Below, piece after piece: positions 1 to 10,097 of a DNA stretch of 29,799 nt. This stretch comes from Dichomitus squalens LYAD-421 SS1 (lineage: Eukaryota; Basidiomycota; Agaricomycetes; Polyporales; Polyporaceae): contig NW_006766973.1 of NCBI RefSeq assembly GCF_000275845.1, forward strand, positions 42,797 through 72,595, in the 5' to 3' direction. The notes beneath the pieces are model-generated. The model searched no databases, was not told the origin of the DNA, and saw only the letters and a list, made by a program, of their open reading frames with translations. The number at the start of each line of letters is the position of its first letter. Position 1 is the first letter of the stretch. The translations under genes and the position numbers were made by a program.

Positions 1-1590
1 TGGCGCGTTGCGGAGATTATTGCAATTCTTCCGGTCCTGCTCCAGGTCTCCCTCGCACTCTTCCTGGCTGGTATACTCGTCCTTCTCTGGCACCTACACC
101 CCACGGTCGCTTCCGTCGCCAGTACGCTCATCAGCCTGCTGTTGTCGTTTGTGGTGGTCACGACTGTCATGCCCGTGTTCTGGCGGGACTGCTGCTACCT
201 CTCGCCTCCAACGTACGCTATATTCCGTGCTGTGCATCGTATCCATTTCCTCGTCACATCGCTTAGGAAATTGTTCAAGGCACTGTACAATTGTTGCGAC
301 GCACTCATTGACCTCGAGTGGCTACCAGTCTTCATTCGTTCGTGGCTCAGAGACCTCAGTCTTTGGGCTGTGCGTCAGGACTGGAATACGGTGACAGTAC
401 CTACATGGCGTGGTCGAGAGCGGACGGCCGTCCAATCATCCGCCTCCGAACTCGACGTCGACATGATCGCCCAGGCCTACTCCACTACAGTGGATGTCAA
501 CCCCCTCTACGACACGGCAGGGGTGATTCTCGCAGACAAAGATGCTGATATGGTTGGCCGATTTTTTGAAGAGATTCAGGATATCGATGGGCGACACTTC
601 GGCAAACCCATCATCACAATGCGCTCTGCCGACTTTTGGGCTAGTGCGTTGATCCATGCATCACGCGAAGAAACTCTCCAGACCGTGGCCCGTCGTCTCT
701 GCATGGAGAGTGGATGCTACCGTGACAACATCAAGTCTGGACAATATGACAGATTGCTCCTCGCTTTGGCTGCCATAATGGCAGATCCAATTCCAGGATC
801 ACTGGCGCCCTTCTTCTCGCTACGGCTCTTGGAAGAATTAATCACCTCGATTCCAGCCGCTCTTGAGGTCGTGCCGTGGAAGACAATCCGCCATGGTGCG
901 TGAACAAAAGTCCCACTCAACAGTCTCTCAGCTGACTCACGCAGTTACAGTTGCAGCAGCGATGGAAACGAGGCTGCTTCTGCTGCCGCGCACCTCAGAT
1001 GCCAGTGGTGCAATAGCCCGAGACCCCGACTGGTTGATGGTCTTCCTATTGCTGAGGATACTGGTCCAGTGCTGCTTTGCCCCGGTCTCTTCATGGACGC
1101 GATCTCAAGACGAAACCAAGGCGTTGATGAGGTGCATATTTGGGTCGGACTTTCTCGAGAGGGAGTGGCTCTCAGCGGTCGCTCCGCAGCTCCAGTCTCC
1201 GTTGGTCGCCGTGACCATGTTGACAACTCTCGACCTCATTCTCACATATCTAGGCGAGTCCAAGGCAGCTCTGAGTCAAGCTCCTGGTAGCTTTCTAGAG
1301 GCCGCAGAGAAGGTTGTCGAAATTGCCGAGGCGTCGAGAGATCCTCACACCTGGACTTGTGATGATGTGCAGAAAGAACTGGTCAAGCTGAAGCACAGCT
1401 TGGAGACATGCAAGTCTCTGGGGTTAGGTGTCGGAGCTGAGCAAGCGAGATACTGGGATTATCTGCCGGATGCAGAGGTATGTTGCCATTGAACCAGACT
1501 CGAGCTATCTCCATGTTGACGGCTTCGATTCCCTGGTAACCATGACAGTCCAAATTAAGGGCGATAGATGCACACACTGAAGGGCGTTGA
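1..1590 (+). CDS. DUF6535 domain membrane protein, 5' end missing
   Basis: The reading frame is open from the first base of the window. It begins with a hydrophobic block (residues about 4-65 of the visible part) containing LLWHLHPTVASVASTLISLL and then VVVTTVMPVFWRDCCYLSP. This arrangement, two membrane helices followed by a short TTxxP segment, is typical of DUF6535, a fungal family of unknown function that is expanded in Agaricomycetes. The frame stops at 903, but an intron at 896-944 (donor gtgcgt, branch-like ctgac, acceptor cacgcag) joins it in frame to a downstream exon. That exon either ends at 1492 or, by a second intron at 1478-1548 (gtatgt to gacag), ends at the stop at 1588-1590. 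I prefer the second because the donor is strong. The part after the membrane block is soluble and helical, with no motif I recognise. The start codon and any N-terminal exons lie outside the window. Confidence 0.7.
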
Positions 1591-3903
1591 GTCCCAAGTG
1601 TGTACAAGGCGCATGACATCCAATTCTCTTCAGCTCCAATCTAGTCAAGTATGTCGAGTGCCTAGCTTCGGGACATCCATACCCTTATGTATTCTCACAG
1701 AGAAACTGAAGCGCAGCTTGGAAACCTGAGCTTCCGCAGTGGCATACGTCCTCCGCCGCACCCTCCACCTTTCGTTTTCGGGCGGTACCAGCCTGCCTCA
1801 GGCCCCTAAAATGCCTCCCGCTTGTACGATGCTGGTATGCTGTAACGAGTGTTCTCATTGTGATGTCTGTCTGTCTTAACTTCCGAATTGCTGGGCGCAC
1901 GTCCTCCCAAAAAATTCTGCAAGAACTCGCGTTGCTCTGTTGAGCGCGGGACGTTTCACTATTGCTTCACACTTGAGCCTCCCCTATCTTAACAATTCTC
2001 CAGACAGTCGCCCACTTCTAATACCCCCGTCTATTGTATTAATTTACAATGTCTACAGAAGCGGCATTGACCTATATGATGCATCTTTCATACAATACTC
2101 CGTTGCAGTAACGCCTTCAAAGAAGGCTCAGGCTAGAGCGAAGGGGCCAGCGGTGTACCAGTGTGCCCTGATGCAGCCTTCCGTCTCTGGTCCTGCAGAG
2201 CACCCGGAAGATGACCGTCGTCTCTCTGACGGTAACGCACAAAGGAATCCACATACCAAACGATTGCATACATGGATGCGGTCGTCTTATGTGCAACCCC
2301 AACATTCGTGGGAAGTAACAAGTAGGACAGGGACGAAGGAGAGAAAGATGGGAATGTGCGAGGACCACGGCGCCATCATTGGACGTACCTTTGAATACTC
2401 CATCTCCTCTAAGGTGGCTCACGCCGACGACGTCCGCCAAGAGTTGAAAATGCTAAGCGTGTTGTATTTGAGAGGCCATGGGGGTGGGAAGTACGGATCA
2501 CCATGTAGGTGCCGAATTCGAATTCCCTTGAAGTTCTCTCCTGATTTGTGTCCATAGACCACTATACGTCACTTCGGAGGCCAACTCCCAAGACTGCAAT
2601 GCTGTGTCAATCCGGTAGAGAAACGACTCAGCTGCAGATGTATCCATCGAGGACTTGAATGGGACGCTCCGAACAAGACACTGGATGTACTCGTCCCGTC
2701 GGTATATAGCAAAAGGCCGACCTAACATACGGTCTGGGGGTTGTCATCAGTGTTTGCTCCGCCACGTACCGATTGATGGTACATGTATACCCTGGTTGCA
2801 ACCAGAAACATGCCCTGTGTATAGGCCCCAAAGTTTGGCACAAGCGAGGAACATGCCGTAGGACATGCCACTCGCCCTAGATGTGAGCAAAGGCGTCCTC
2901 AAGACGCAGACATAGACTCAAGAAGTCAGCTATGCTCAGAAGACGACAAATGTGATAGGACTACTCACCGAGCTAGACGGGACCGGATCATCGGTCGTCT
3001 AGACGATTGACATGCTGAATCCAGAGATCGCCGTCACAGAGTGCACAGAGAGCGTCGTTGAAGAGAAGGCAGACGACGGGAGCCTCAGGTCCCACCAGTG
3101 ACCACGTGAGCTGACTAATCTGGTAAAGTCTGCTCACGATCGGACCTGTCATGCAGCAGCTCCGATGCTACATCAGCAAAAAAGCGAAACAGATGGTCAG
3201 TGATGTCCAGGTTCCGCAATTCTGACCAGATTGTGCAAGGTATGAGAAGTAGATGGTAAACCCGTACCAAATCCGCCAGATATGGTGTGCAATGGCCAGA
3301 CCTTTCAGGGCGCCTGGACATTGATAGCCATTTCTCGCTGAGCATCTGGACATCAGCTACCATACTGTAGGGGAACTAAGACCAATGATGTACATGATTG
3401 GCTCAGCCAATTAGCATATATGGTCAATCTTAGGTGCAACTTCTACCAAGCTCGCGCTCCGAAACGGTCGTTGGTCGACAAATCTTAACATAATCCAATT
3501 TTGTATTTACAATAATCAATCATAATCGAGCACGGACTAAGTACTATAAATACATGGAAGAAGGGGGCCATAAAAACACTTACTACTCGCGAAATCGGGC
3601 GGGGTTAGGGTTATTAGCGCTAGAGCATGTGAGTAACAATGTCTAAGGCAAAGCGACTCACTGAGGAACATAGGGGACTTACACATCGGCTGAGGCGAAG
3701 AAGTAGCACTAGACTCACCATTAAGTTACCGAGGGAATCTTTGAGCGTCAAGAAAAGCAGACGCCCCTGGGTACGCAATCCACCTTCAATGTCCTCGCCA
3801 TAGACATGCCCTGCAGAAGTACAAAAAATGAAGTGAAGAAACACGACCCACAGAAAGGGAAAGAGCAAGACAGAAGGCGGGTGTGGCCAAGTTGGTTATA
3901 GGG
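1591..3903. other. Gene-poor stretch, no convincing gene
   Basis: About 2.3 kb in which I find no reading frame with a family signature and no chain of frames joined by plausible introns. Open frames at 1940-2557 (+), 2117-2440 (-), 2498-2728 (-) and 3115-3363 (-) have unremarkable composition and no recognisable domain. The part around 3480-3560 is AT-rich. A single TTAGGGTTA occurs at 3605-3613 and is too short to count as telomeric. The stretch may contain eroded genes or transposon remnants that I cannot identify by eye. Confidence 0.45.
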
Positions 3904-4201
3904 GACGTGGATGGCAGCGGCGGTGGATTGCTAGCAGCCGCATCAGATATCGGCGGCGGCACAGCCGGTCCGGACAAGGTCGTAGGCGGACATGTCGATG
4001 TCGAAGACGAGCTACCTACTTCTCGAGACCGTCGGGGATGACAAGGGAGTTGTAGCGGAGGTAGACGTCGCCCCAGAGTGTGAACACGAACTCGCGGTGG
4101 GTGGAGAGCTTCATGGGTGTGTGCTCGCGGTTGAGCCAGTTGAAGATGGTCTTGAAGGGGTACAGTCAAGAGGTAGAGGGTTTGAGGAGCGACAGTTCAG
4201 G
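3904..4201 (-). pseudogene. PRI1: Relic of DNA primase catalytic (small) subunit
   Basis: On the minus strand, 4162-4019 encodes 48 residues including LYPFKTIFNWLNREHTP (from 4165), STHREFVFTLWGDVYLRYNS and ending DGLEK. This is the N-terminal block of the eukaryotic PRI1/PRIM1 primase subunit. Seven bases later, in another frame, 4011-3904 reads ELVFDIDMSAYDLVRT-type sequence (visible from LVF), the block carrying the catalytic D-x-D metal ligands. It then continues through a zinc-binding-like stretch to AAAIHV. About 35-40 residues normally found between the two blocks are missing. The join contains TAG. Two further stops fall where the family has ADICxxCW: the first Cys codon is now TGA and the Trp codon is TAG. 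Nothing convincing remains of the rest of the enzyme (about 400 residues in the family). This is a nonfunctional fragment, and the working primase gene must be elsewhere in the genome. The gene identity is secure; the exact ends are approximate. Confidence 0.85.
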
Positions 4202-5411
4202 GCAGGTTGGCAGAATTGTAGGCTGTGCGTCATCGATGAGCCTTGCTGAGAGTCAGAAGGGCGAAGATCGTGAAGGGAATGTCGCCCACCTGGGACAAAT
4301 GCTCACAGTGGCTGCGCGTCGGAGGTCACTATAAGGTTATACCTTGATGCTTGTCATGTCAGGGTGGAGAAGTGGCGTGAATTCACGCTGGACGACCCTG
4401 GCGCACAGCGCGTAAGCAATGCGAGCACAAAGACAGAGCTCACTGAGCGTCACAGACAAGCAGACGGAGAGAGCAGAGGCGAAGAGGAGAACGAGGAGAG
4501 CGCGAGGGAGAGGGAGATCAGGGAGACGTTAGCGCCGGAGAGCCAGGAGGCGAGTACTGTGGTCCAGCGGAGCGCTATGCATAGTCTCAGGCTGTATCCA
4601 CACTTTCTCTAATGACACTTTTGTAGTATGAAGTGACAGTGCAAGATAATTACTTACCTACCATTACCGGGATCCATCTGCGCAGATGCTCAATGGCCGG
4701 AGTCTGTCGGACGAGATGGGAGTTGGCCAGCATTAGTAGGCGCTTATGGTTTCCGGAAAGGGTAGGCCAGTTTCGGGCGCCGTGGCCATGCAATACCATT
4801 GTTTGTACAATTTGCTGATGTACTACCACATATCGCTCCTTGTTCTCGACTGGAAATATCAGAGCCCTCGCAAGCCTCGCTTTGCATTGACAGGAATGGC
4901 ACATTTTCCTGCACGGGCCAAGATATGGTCTGTAGAACGGGCATCGTTCCCCCATCTCGCTAGCACGTTACTTCAATCTATCCATTTGGCTCTTCTGACA
5001 CTCTCTTGGTAAGACGCTATGTCATGCTACGTTACTTCTGCTGATACCAAGCGGCGCGAACTGCACCAAGTCGGGTTCTCAGCTAATGTGGACGTCATGG
5101 ATAGCCTCCGGACAGATGGTAGTGCGGAGTCCAAGTCCATAGATCCCGGCAAGTAAGGGCCGCGACGTCCTGTCAAACCTGTCTACTGACTTGCCAACAA
5201 TGGACACATTTGTTCAGAGACGGCAACAATTTGAAATGCAGGTTTCGAGGACCTTCAGCTCCCACATCGTATCTGTTTCTGCTGGCCACCACTTCATCCG
5301 CGTAAGCATCACGTTCTAGCCGTACGTCTGTTTACTCGCACCGTCTTGCATCTCGACTGTGCCTACTGAATTGTCCAGTCTTCATCAAACACATTCGATC
5401 GGAGTACCAGC
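4202..5411. other. No confident gene; upstream region of the HET gene
   Basis: On the minus strand about 4340-4500 there is a hydrophobic, open segment (LLVLLFASALSVCLSVTLSE) that can be joined by a possible intron at 4343-4291 to VGDIPFTIFALLTLS. I cannot assign it to a family, and stops lie immediately upstream. The plus-strand frame at 4364-4612 is low complexity (Glu/Arg-rich) and looks like a shadow. From about 4700 to 5411 I see no domain. This interval should hold the promoter of the HET-domain gene, but I recognise no clear TATA element. Confidence 0.4.
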
Positions 5412-7409
5412 ATGCGCCTGCTGGACACAGAGACGGGTCGGTTCGTGGACAGAGACCCAGCACATACCACCTATGCCATCTTGTCCCACACTTGGGATAC
5501 CTCGGGCGGAGAGCAGACGCACAAACAGCTGAGAAAGATCCTGAAACGATATGTCGCCGAGGCCGGGCGGCCTCGCAGCGACTCCCGTGGTCTTCACGCT
5601 CCCTCCCCTCCGGGGTGGATGCTGAACCAACCTCTTGGCGGTCTTATCACCCCGGAGTCCGACACTGCCCAACCTAGTGCGTTTCCAATTGATTCTTCTG
5701 GCTCTCTATACCTTCCACCCTCCATGGCACCTTTGCCATCCATCTGGGACGATCCGGAGCTGTCGCCAAAGATCCGAGACGCATGCGCATTCGCGCGAGC
5801 GAACGGGTTCCGTTACATCTGGATCGACTCATGTTGCATCGACAAGACCAGCAGTTCCGAGCTCTCCGAGGCTATCAACTCGATGTTCGTTTGGTATGCG
5901 GAGGCGCAGGTCTGTTACGCGTTTCTCGCCGACGTCCCTGTCGGAGAAGACCATACCGCGGCAGGATCATCCTTCCGCAGAAGCCGCTGGTTTACGCGCG
6001 GCTGGACGCTTCAGGAGCTTATCGCACCCTGGGACGTAGTGTTCTTGTCTTGCGATTGGACGGTGATAGGGTCGAAGAACACATTGTCCAGGCTCGTGGA
6101 GGAGATCACTGGGATTGATCGCGAAGTCTTGCTACATGAGAAGTCGCTCGACTCGGTCAGCGTCGCCGCACGCCTGTCCTGGGCGTCGAAGCGAACAACG
6201 ACGAGGGCCGAGGACCAGGCGTACTCACTCCTTGGTATCTTTGACATCAACATGCCTACCTTGTACGGAGAGGGCGAAAGGGCTTTTCGCCGGCTGCAGG
6301 AGGAGATCATGCGCCGTGTCCCGGACCAGAGCCGTTTTGCATGGGGTCGATGTGCTGTCCAACTTCAAGGTCCGCCTCCCCTTCCGTCGGACGACTCTAT
6401 CGGGAATCCACGAGCGGCATACGTCACGTCTTTTATACCACGGCCTTCATCCCTCCTTTCCCCGTCCCTCACTCGATTCCAAGACGGGGGGAAGATCAGA
6501 GTCGTACCGCGCGATAACATCCTCCAACGCCTCAAACTCTCCCCCGGTCATCCTGCGACGGAGTACATCTTCTCTCCCTACGGGATCCGCATGCAGATAC
6601 CTGTGCTTCCCCTTTTCTTATTCATCGCCCCAGGAGCGCTGGAACACATACGCACAGAATCCAAACACTGGTACTTAGCTATCCTCGGCTGCGAGAGCTG
6701 CGATTTCCCTGGGCACCTCCTCGGACGTGTCGTCCGCATCAGCGCGCCCGGCTCAGATATCCAGGCGGCCCAAGCTGGGGTTGCTTGTGTGGAAGCCCAA
6801 GACGATAGTGCGCAAGGCGGGTTCGACCTCGTCTCTCTATCGCCGATGACCATAGAGCGCTACCGCGCTCACATCGAAGTCAAGACGCTGTACATATCTC
6901 ATCCCGAGCGGACAACGGGAACAGAAAGGAACGTCTCGCATCGGGCACACGAGCGGATTAGCTTGATCCTTCCGCAGAAGGCTCACGACGGTCTGCGCGC
7001 GCAAGGTTATGCCGTGGATCTGCAGGGACCAGACCAGAGCAACCCCGATAGGCACCGACTCACTCTCTCGAGGCAAGACGACCACACTGTGACGATCGCT
7101 TATCAACACACGCTAGAGGACGACGGATCGAAACTGACAATCAAAGCGGACATTCGTACGACGTGGTCTCACACTGTCGTGGAGGAGTACTCTAAGGATG
7201 ACATTTCTTGGACTGACACCATCTGTTGGGCCTCGCATCTACAGCGGATGGAAGTAAGTCAGGCGAGACCGGGAGTGAAGACGATCACGGTCGCCCTGGG
7301 GCTGGACTTCGCGTGGACTTCCCGGTACTTCCTGAGCGTGGATGTTCGCAGCGACACCACTGCTGTATTCAGATCGTCTGGTGTTGCGGGACAGCAGGAC
7401 ACAAGGTAG
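5412..7409 (+). CDS. HET-domain protein (heterokaryon incompatibility type)
   Basis: A single uninterrupted frame of 665 residues. MRLLDTETGRF at the N-terminus and YAILSHTWD (21-29) are the classic start of basidiomycete HET proteins. The remaining HET (PF06985) blocks are KIRDACAFARANGFRYIWID (120-139) with SCCIDK, and RRSRWFTRGWTLQELIAPWD (189-208). A DUF8212-type block follows (about 263-300), including AYSLLGIFDINMPTLYGEGE. Residues 310-665 show no recognised domain; there is no NACHT, ankyrin, WD or patatin module. HET domains trigger programmed death during non-self recognition in several ascomycete systems, but for large basidiomycete families the role of individual members is mostly untested. 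An insertion of about 70 residues (45-115) separates the first HET block from the second. The start is chosen at the conserved MRLL. A complete 2-kb intronless frame suggests an intact gene. Confidence 0.92.
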   Translation: MRLLDTETGRFVDRDPAHTTYAILSHTWDTSGGEQTHKQLRKILKRYVAEAGRPRSDSRGLHAPSPPGWMLNQPLGGLITPESDTAQPSAFPIDSSGSLYLPPSMAPLPSIWDDPELSPKIRDACAFARANGFRYIWIDSCCIDKTSSSELSEAINSMFVWYAEAQVCYAFLADVPVGEDHTAAGSSFRRSRWFTRGWTLQELIAPWDVVFLSCDWTVIGSKNTLSRLVEEITGIDREVLLHEKSLDSVSVAARLSWASKRTTTRAEDQAYSLLGIFDINMPTLYGEGERAFRRLQEEIMRRVPDQSRFAWGRCAVQLQGPPPLPSDDSIGNPRAAYVTSFIPRPSSLLSPSLTRFQDGGKIRVVPRDNILQRLKLSPGHPATEYIFSPYGIRMQIPVLPLFLFIAPGALEHIRTESKHWYLAILGCESCDFPGHLLGRVVRISAPGSDIQAAQAGVACVEAQDDSAQGGFDLVSLSPMTIERYRAHIEVKTLYISHPERTTGTERNVSHRAHERISLILPQKAHDGLRAQGYAVDLQGPDQSNPDRHRLTLSRQDDHTVTIAYQHTLEDDGSKLTIKADIRTTWSHTVVEEYSKDDISWTDTICWASHLQRMEVSQARPGVKTITVALGLDFAWTSRYFLSVDVRSDTTAVFRSSGVAGQQDTR

Positions 7410-7526
7410 ACAAAGCCGCTGTTAGCGATACGACTGTATCATAGAGTCAGGTGGTGGGCGGTACTAGACCCGGTCGTAGGCTTCCAATCAACTGCGGATA
7501 TGATCAACTTCCTCGCACTGTTCGGC

Positions 7527-8018
7527 CCTGGTCGGCAACATCAACCCTGTGGGATCAACCCAGGGTGGCTCCTGCCAAATGGCAGCCAGGTTGATCACAC
7601 AGTTGATCTGTCTCCGAACGCCCTCCGAACGGTCGGTCCTTTCCTTAATCCGGTAGCATCTCGGCCAGATAGCGCCCGCTGGTGTCTGTCACCATCACCT
7701 CATTGACGCCCTCAGCCTCTTGGGCTTAACTGCTTATCCTACTTCACAAACATGTCGTGAGCCTTCGAATTTTTGTATATAGTCATAGCAATGCATAGGG
7801 TACATGAATATTGACTTTTCCCGGCAATTTTATCCATAGAGCCCAACCTGGGATCTCAACTAGCCAAAGTGGCTGAAAGTCACACAGCGATAAGACAGGG
7901 TGACGCATCACGACAATCCCATAAGCGTCAGGGCTGAGTCAGCGCTTTCCGGAGGGGTTCCGTGAAGCGCTCGATATCAACCCATTGATCAACCCAGGGT
8001 TGATGTTGCCGACCCAGG
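7527..8018. mobile_element. MITE-like element with palindromic terminal inverted repeats
   Basis: The left end (from 7527: CCTGG, TCGGCAACATCAACCCTG, then GGGATCAACCC) is matched in inverted orientation by the right end (to 8018), whose reverse complement reads CCTGGG, TCGGCAACATCAACCCTG, GGTTGATC. Near-identity covers about 30 bp. Weaker inverted similarity continues inward (CCGAACGCCCTCCG on the left against CGGAACCCCTCCGG on the right). Each end also contains its own small palindrome built on ATCAACCC/GGGTTGAT, and that motif recurs in the adjoining interior. The element is about 490 bp, with no transposase and no long frame of its own. TTCG lies just outside both ends (7521-7524 and 8021-8024) and could be a short target duplication, though a 4-bp match could be chance. 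It is best read as a non-autonomous DNA transposon; the superfamily is not determined. Confidence 0.65.
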
Positions 8019-8458
8019 CCTTCGTGTTTCTGGTGCGCCCGAGTCGTCCTCGCTAATGTTTGGTTACCGCTTGAGCTGGATCCAGAGACCTCAGTACGGT
8101 AGTAGTGCACCCTGTGATGCAGCATGTGCCTCCTTCTCCATGACATGGTGAGTACATTAGGGCTATCCACCTCCATAATAGGTCCCTGAAAGGCCTGCCG
8201 CATATAATTTTGAACAACAGGAAGGCTCTCTGAGACTTCAACGTTGAACTGTGGAATGTCGTATTTGATGTCGGTACGCCCATGCATTGATTGACGCCCG
8301 ATCGTTGTTGGTCCGCAGTCAACCTCACTGCCTCGACGCCCCACGTTCGGTGACCATAGGCCGACCGGACACAAGCTTGCGTATATAACCCATCTCAGGT
8401 CGATGAACTGTCAAGAGCGCTCTCACCTTCTCACAGTTGTTGTCATTCGCACGTCGCC
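8019..8458. other. Promoter region of the aspartic protease gene
   Basis: There are 440 bases between the inverted-repeat element and the protease start codon. I see no gene here. The minus-strand frame that crosses it (7928-8374) lies partly inside the MITE and has no domain. The TATA box is listed separately. A transposon end lying about 440 bp upstream of the start codon could influence expression; this is inference only. Confidence 0.5.
8382..8388 (+). promoter_or_regulatory. TATA box of the aspartic protease gene
   Basis: TATATAA, with 70 bases between it and the ATG at 8459. It is followed by pyrimidine-rich leader sequence with CTCTCACCTTCTCACAG just before the start. The same heptamer stands at a similar distance upstream of the trehalase and P450 genes. 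Confidence 0.6.
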
Positions 8459-10097
8459 ATGATTTCTGTCGCTGGCGCTACTCTGCTCGCCGCGACGGCT
8501 GTGGCTGCAGCCTTGCCGAAGGGCATCCCTTTACACCTCGACCACGTGGGTCTGGTCCTGCTTTGCTCTTCCAGGTTGCATGTTTTGATGGCTACCGGCT
8601 TGGCATCATATAGGGCTTTTGGTACACTAAATTCTCAGTCGGCCATCAGGACTTCAACGTATGTGCGCATATACCTGGCATCTGGATTCACATGTGTCTA
8701 ACATATACTACATAGCTTACCGTCGACACCGGAAGCTTCGCTGTCCTGATTTCACAAGGACTATACAAACCGACACCCGTGTCCAACTCGACAAATCAAG
8801 GCGAGTTCCTCCAGTTCAACGGCGCCAGCGCGGATGGCACCGCGCCCGCGTCCGTGAGTAGCCCCCATACTCTCGTCACTATCACCATACGAAACGAAGT
8901 TCACATGTCTGGCTACGTGCAGGAGGTTTTCACTTTTGTCCACGATGATGTCAAATTCGATGGCATCGGTGTGCAGGGTTTCCTTGTGGGAAACATCACC
9001 AACGGTGACCCGCTTCCAGCCGACGGGTACGCATGACACTCGCCTTTTAAGTTATCCACCTCACAATTGGTTGGGTACGGACGTGCGCAGGATTATTGGC
9101 TTCAGTCCGCCTGCGACGGACATCACTGATCCTGACGATCCGACCTTCCTCGCAGGACAATCGCTGGTGCAGGCCATCTGCGATCAGGAGAAGAGTGCGT
9201 ATATGCTCATCATCAGCCTCGCTGGCGAGAGGTCTCATGATGGATTGACATGTCGGACAGTTTCCCCGTGCGAGTTCGGCCTCGCCCTTAAGACTGATGG
9301 GACGGGTACGCTTTCCTTTGGACCTCTTGGTAAGCAAGTCTCAAACTATAAATGAGCATCGTTGTGACCGATTGGATTCCAGACAAGTCAAAGGTCAAAG
9401 GGAAGCTCACGACGCTTCCCACCTTTTCTGTAAGTGTCTTATTGCACATCAAGACGACTTACGGAACAGTGAACTGAGCCGCACTCGACAGCATGATGCG
9501 TGGCAAGTTAATAACAGCTTTGAAGCGGACTCTCCCATTCTCGTCCTGAACGGGAAGTCGTTCGGAGACATTGTAGCGACATGTGTGTCTCTGCCTCGGG
9601 GTTTCTACGCTTGCGGATGTGCGTTTTCTGACTGCAATGAATTATATCGCTGTGCCTCTAGTCGACAACGGGACCCCCAACATCATCGGCCCACTCGAGA
9701 CGGTGCGCGCCGCGCTGCAGGCAGCGGGGTACGACCTCCAGGAGGTGACGTCCGATGACATCACCACCGTCCTCGTACGTTTCAGGTCTTCTTCTGTCGG
9801 ATCCCTCGTCCTTATACCCGAGCGATGCTTTCATAGGGGACGTACGATTGCTCACGCCCTCCCGCTCGCTTCGGGTTCAGCTTCCCTCCAAGTACCGAAG
9901 TGCATTACGTGGATGCGAATGCCAATGTGCTGAACCGGACGGCAGATGGAAAGGTGTGCACTGCGAACGTGCTGGGGACGTCGACGCTGGACGTGCCGCA
10001 GTGGCAGATCGGGCAGACGTGGTTCCAGGGACGGTGGGTGCAGCATAATCTGGATAAGAGCACTATCGCATTTGCGGACTTGAGGTCTGTGAGGTAA
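8459..10097 (+). CDS. Secreted pepsin-like aspartic protease (family A1), divergent
   Basis: Proposed exons: 8459-8545, 8614-8658, 8716-8853, 8923-9026, 9091-9194, 9261-9329, 9383-9429, 9492-9582, 9662-9774, 9837-10097. All junctions are GT-AG and phases agree, giving 352 residues. Residues 1-18 (ISVAGATLLAATAVAAALP) form a signal peptide. Pepsin-fold landmarks follow: FWYTKFSVGHQDFNLTVDTG (31-50, first catalytic Asp48 in DTGS), DGIIGFSPP (GI-G-LA-type strand), WQVNNSFEADSPILVLNGKS and FDNGTPNIIGP with the second Asp230. Differences from standard pepsins are clear. There is no propeptide of usual length, since the mature-type WYTKFSVG begins at residue 32. The usual YGDGS flap is replaced by FNGASADGT, and the second motif is DNGT instead of DTGT/DSGT. 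It is probably secreted and may be an active but unusual protease or a pseudoprotease. Exon 8/9 splicing is the least certain; the rest is strong. Confidence 0.85.

Noticed and set aside
1940..2557. 205-residue plus-strand frame
   Set aside because: No domain, signal or compositional support; overlapped by similarly long frames on the other strand.
2498..2728. Minus-strand frame with LGRPFAI, recalling the fungal transcription factor domain motif
   Set aside because: Only seven residues match; the sequence after it does not resemble the domain, and no upstream exon with the expected FWxLxxxDR-type block could be found.
3605..3613. Telomere-like TTAGGGTTA
   Set aside because: A single short occurrence without tandem repetition.
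4210..4600. Hydrophobic minus-strand segments that could be joined by a 53-nt intron into a membrane protein
   Set aside because: No start codon in frame without a stop, no family match, and the downstream end runs into the primase relic. Left as an unassigned note.
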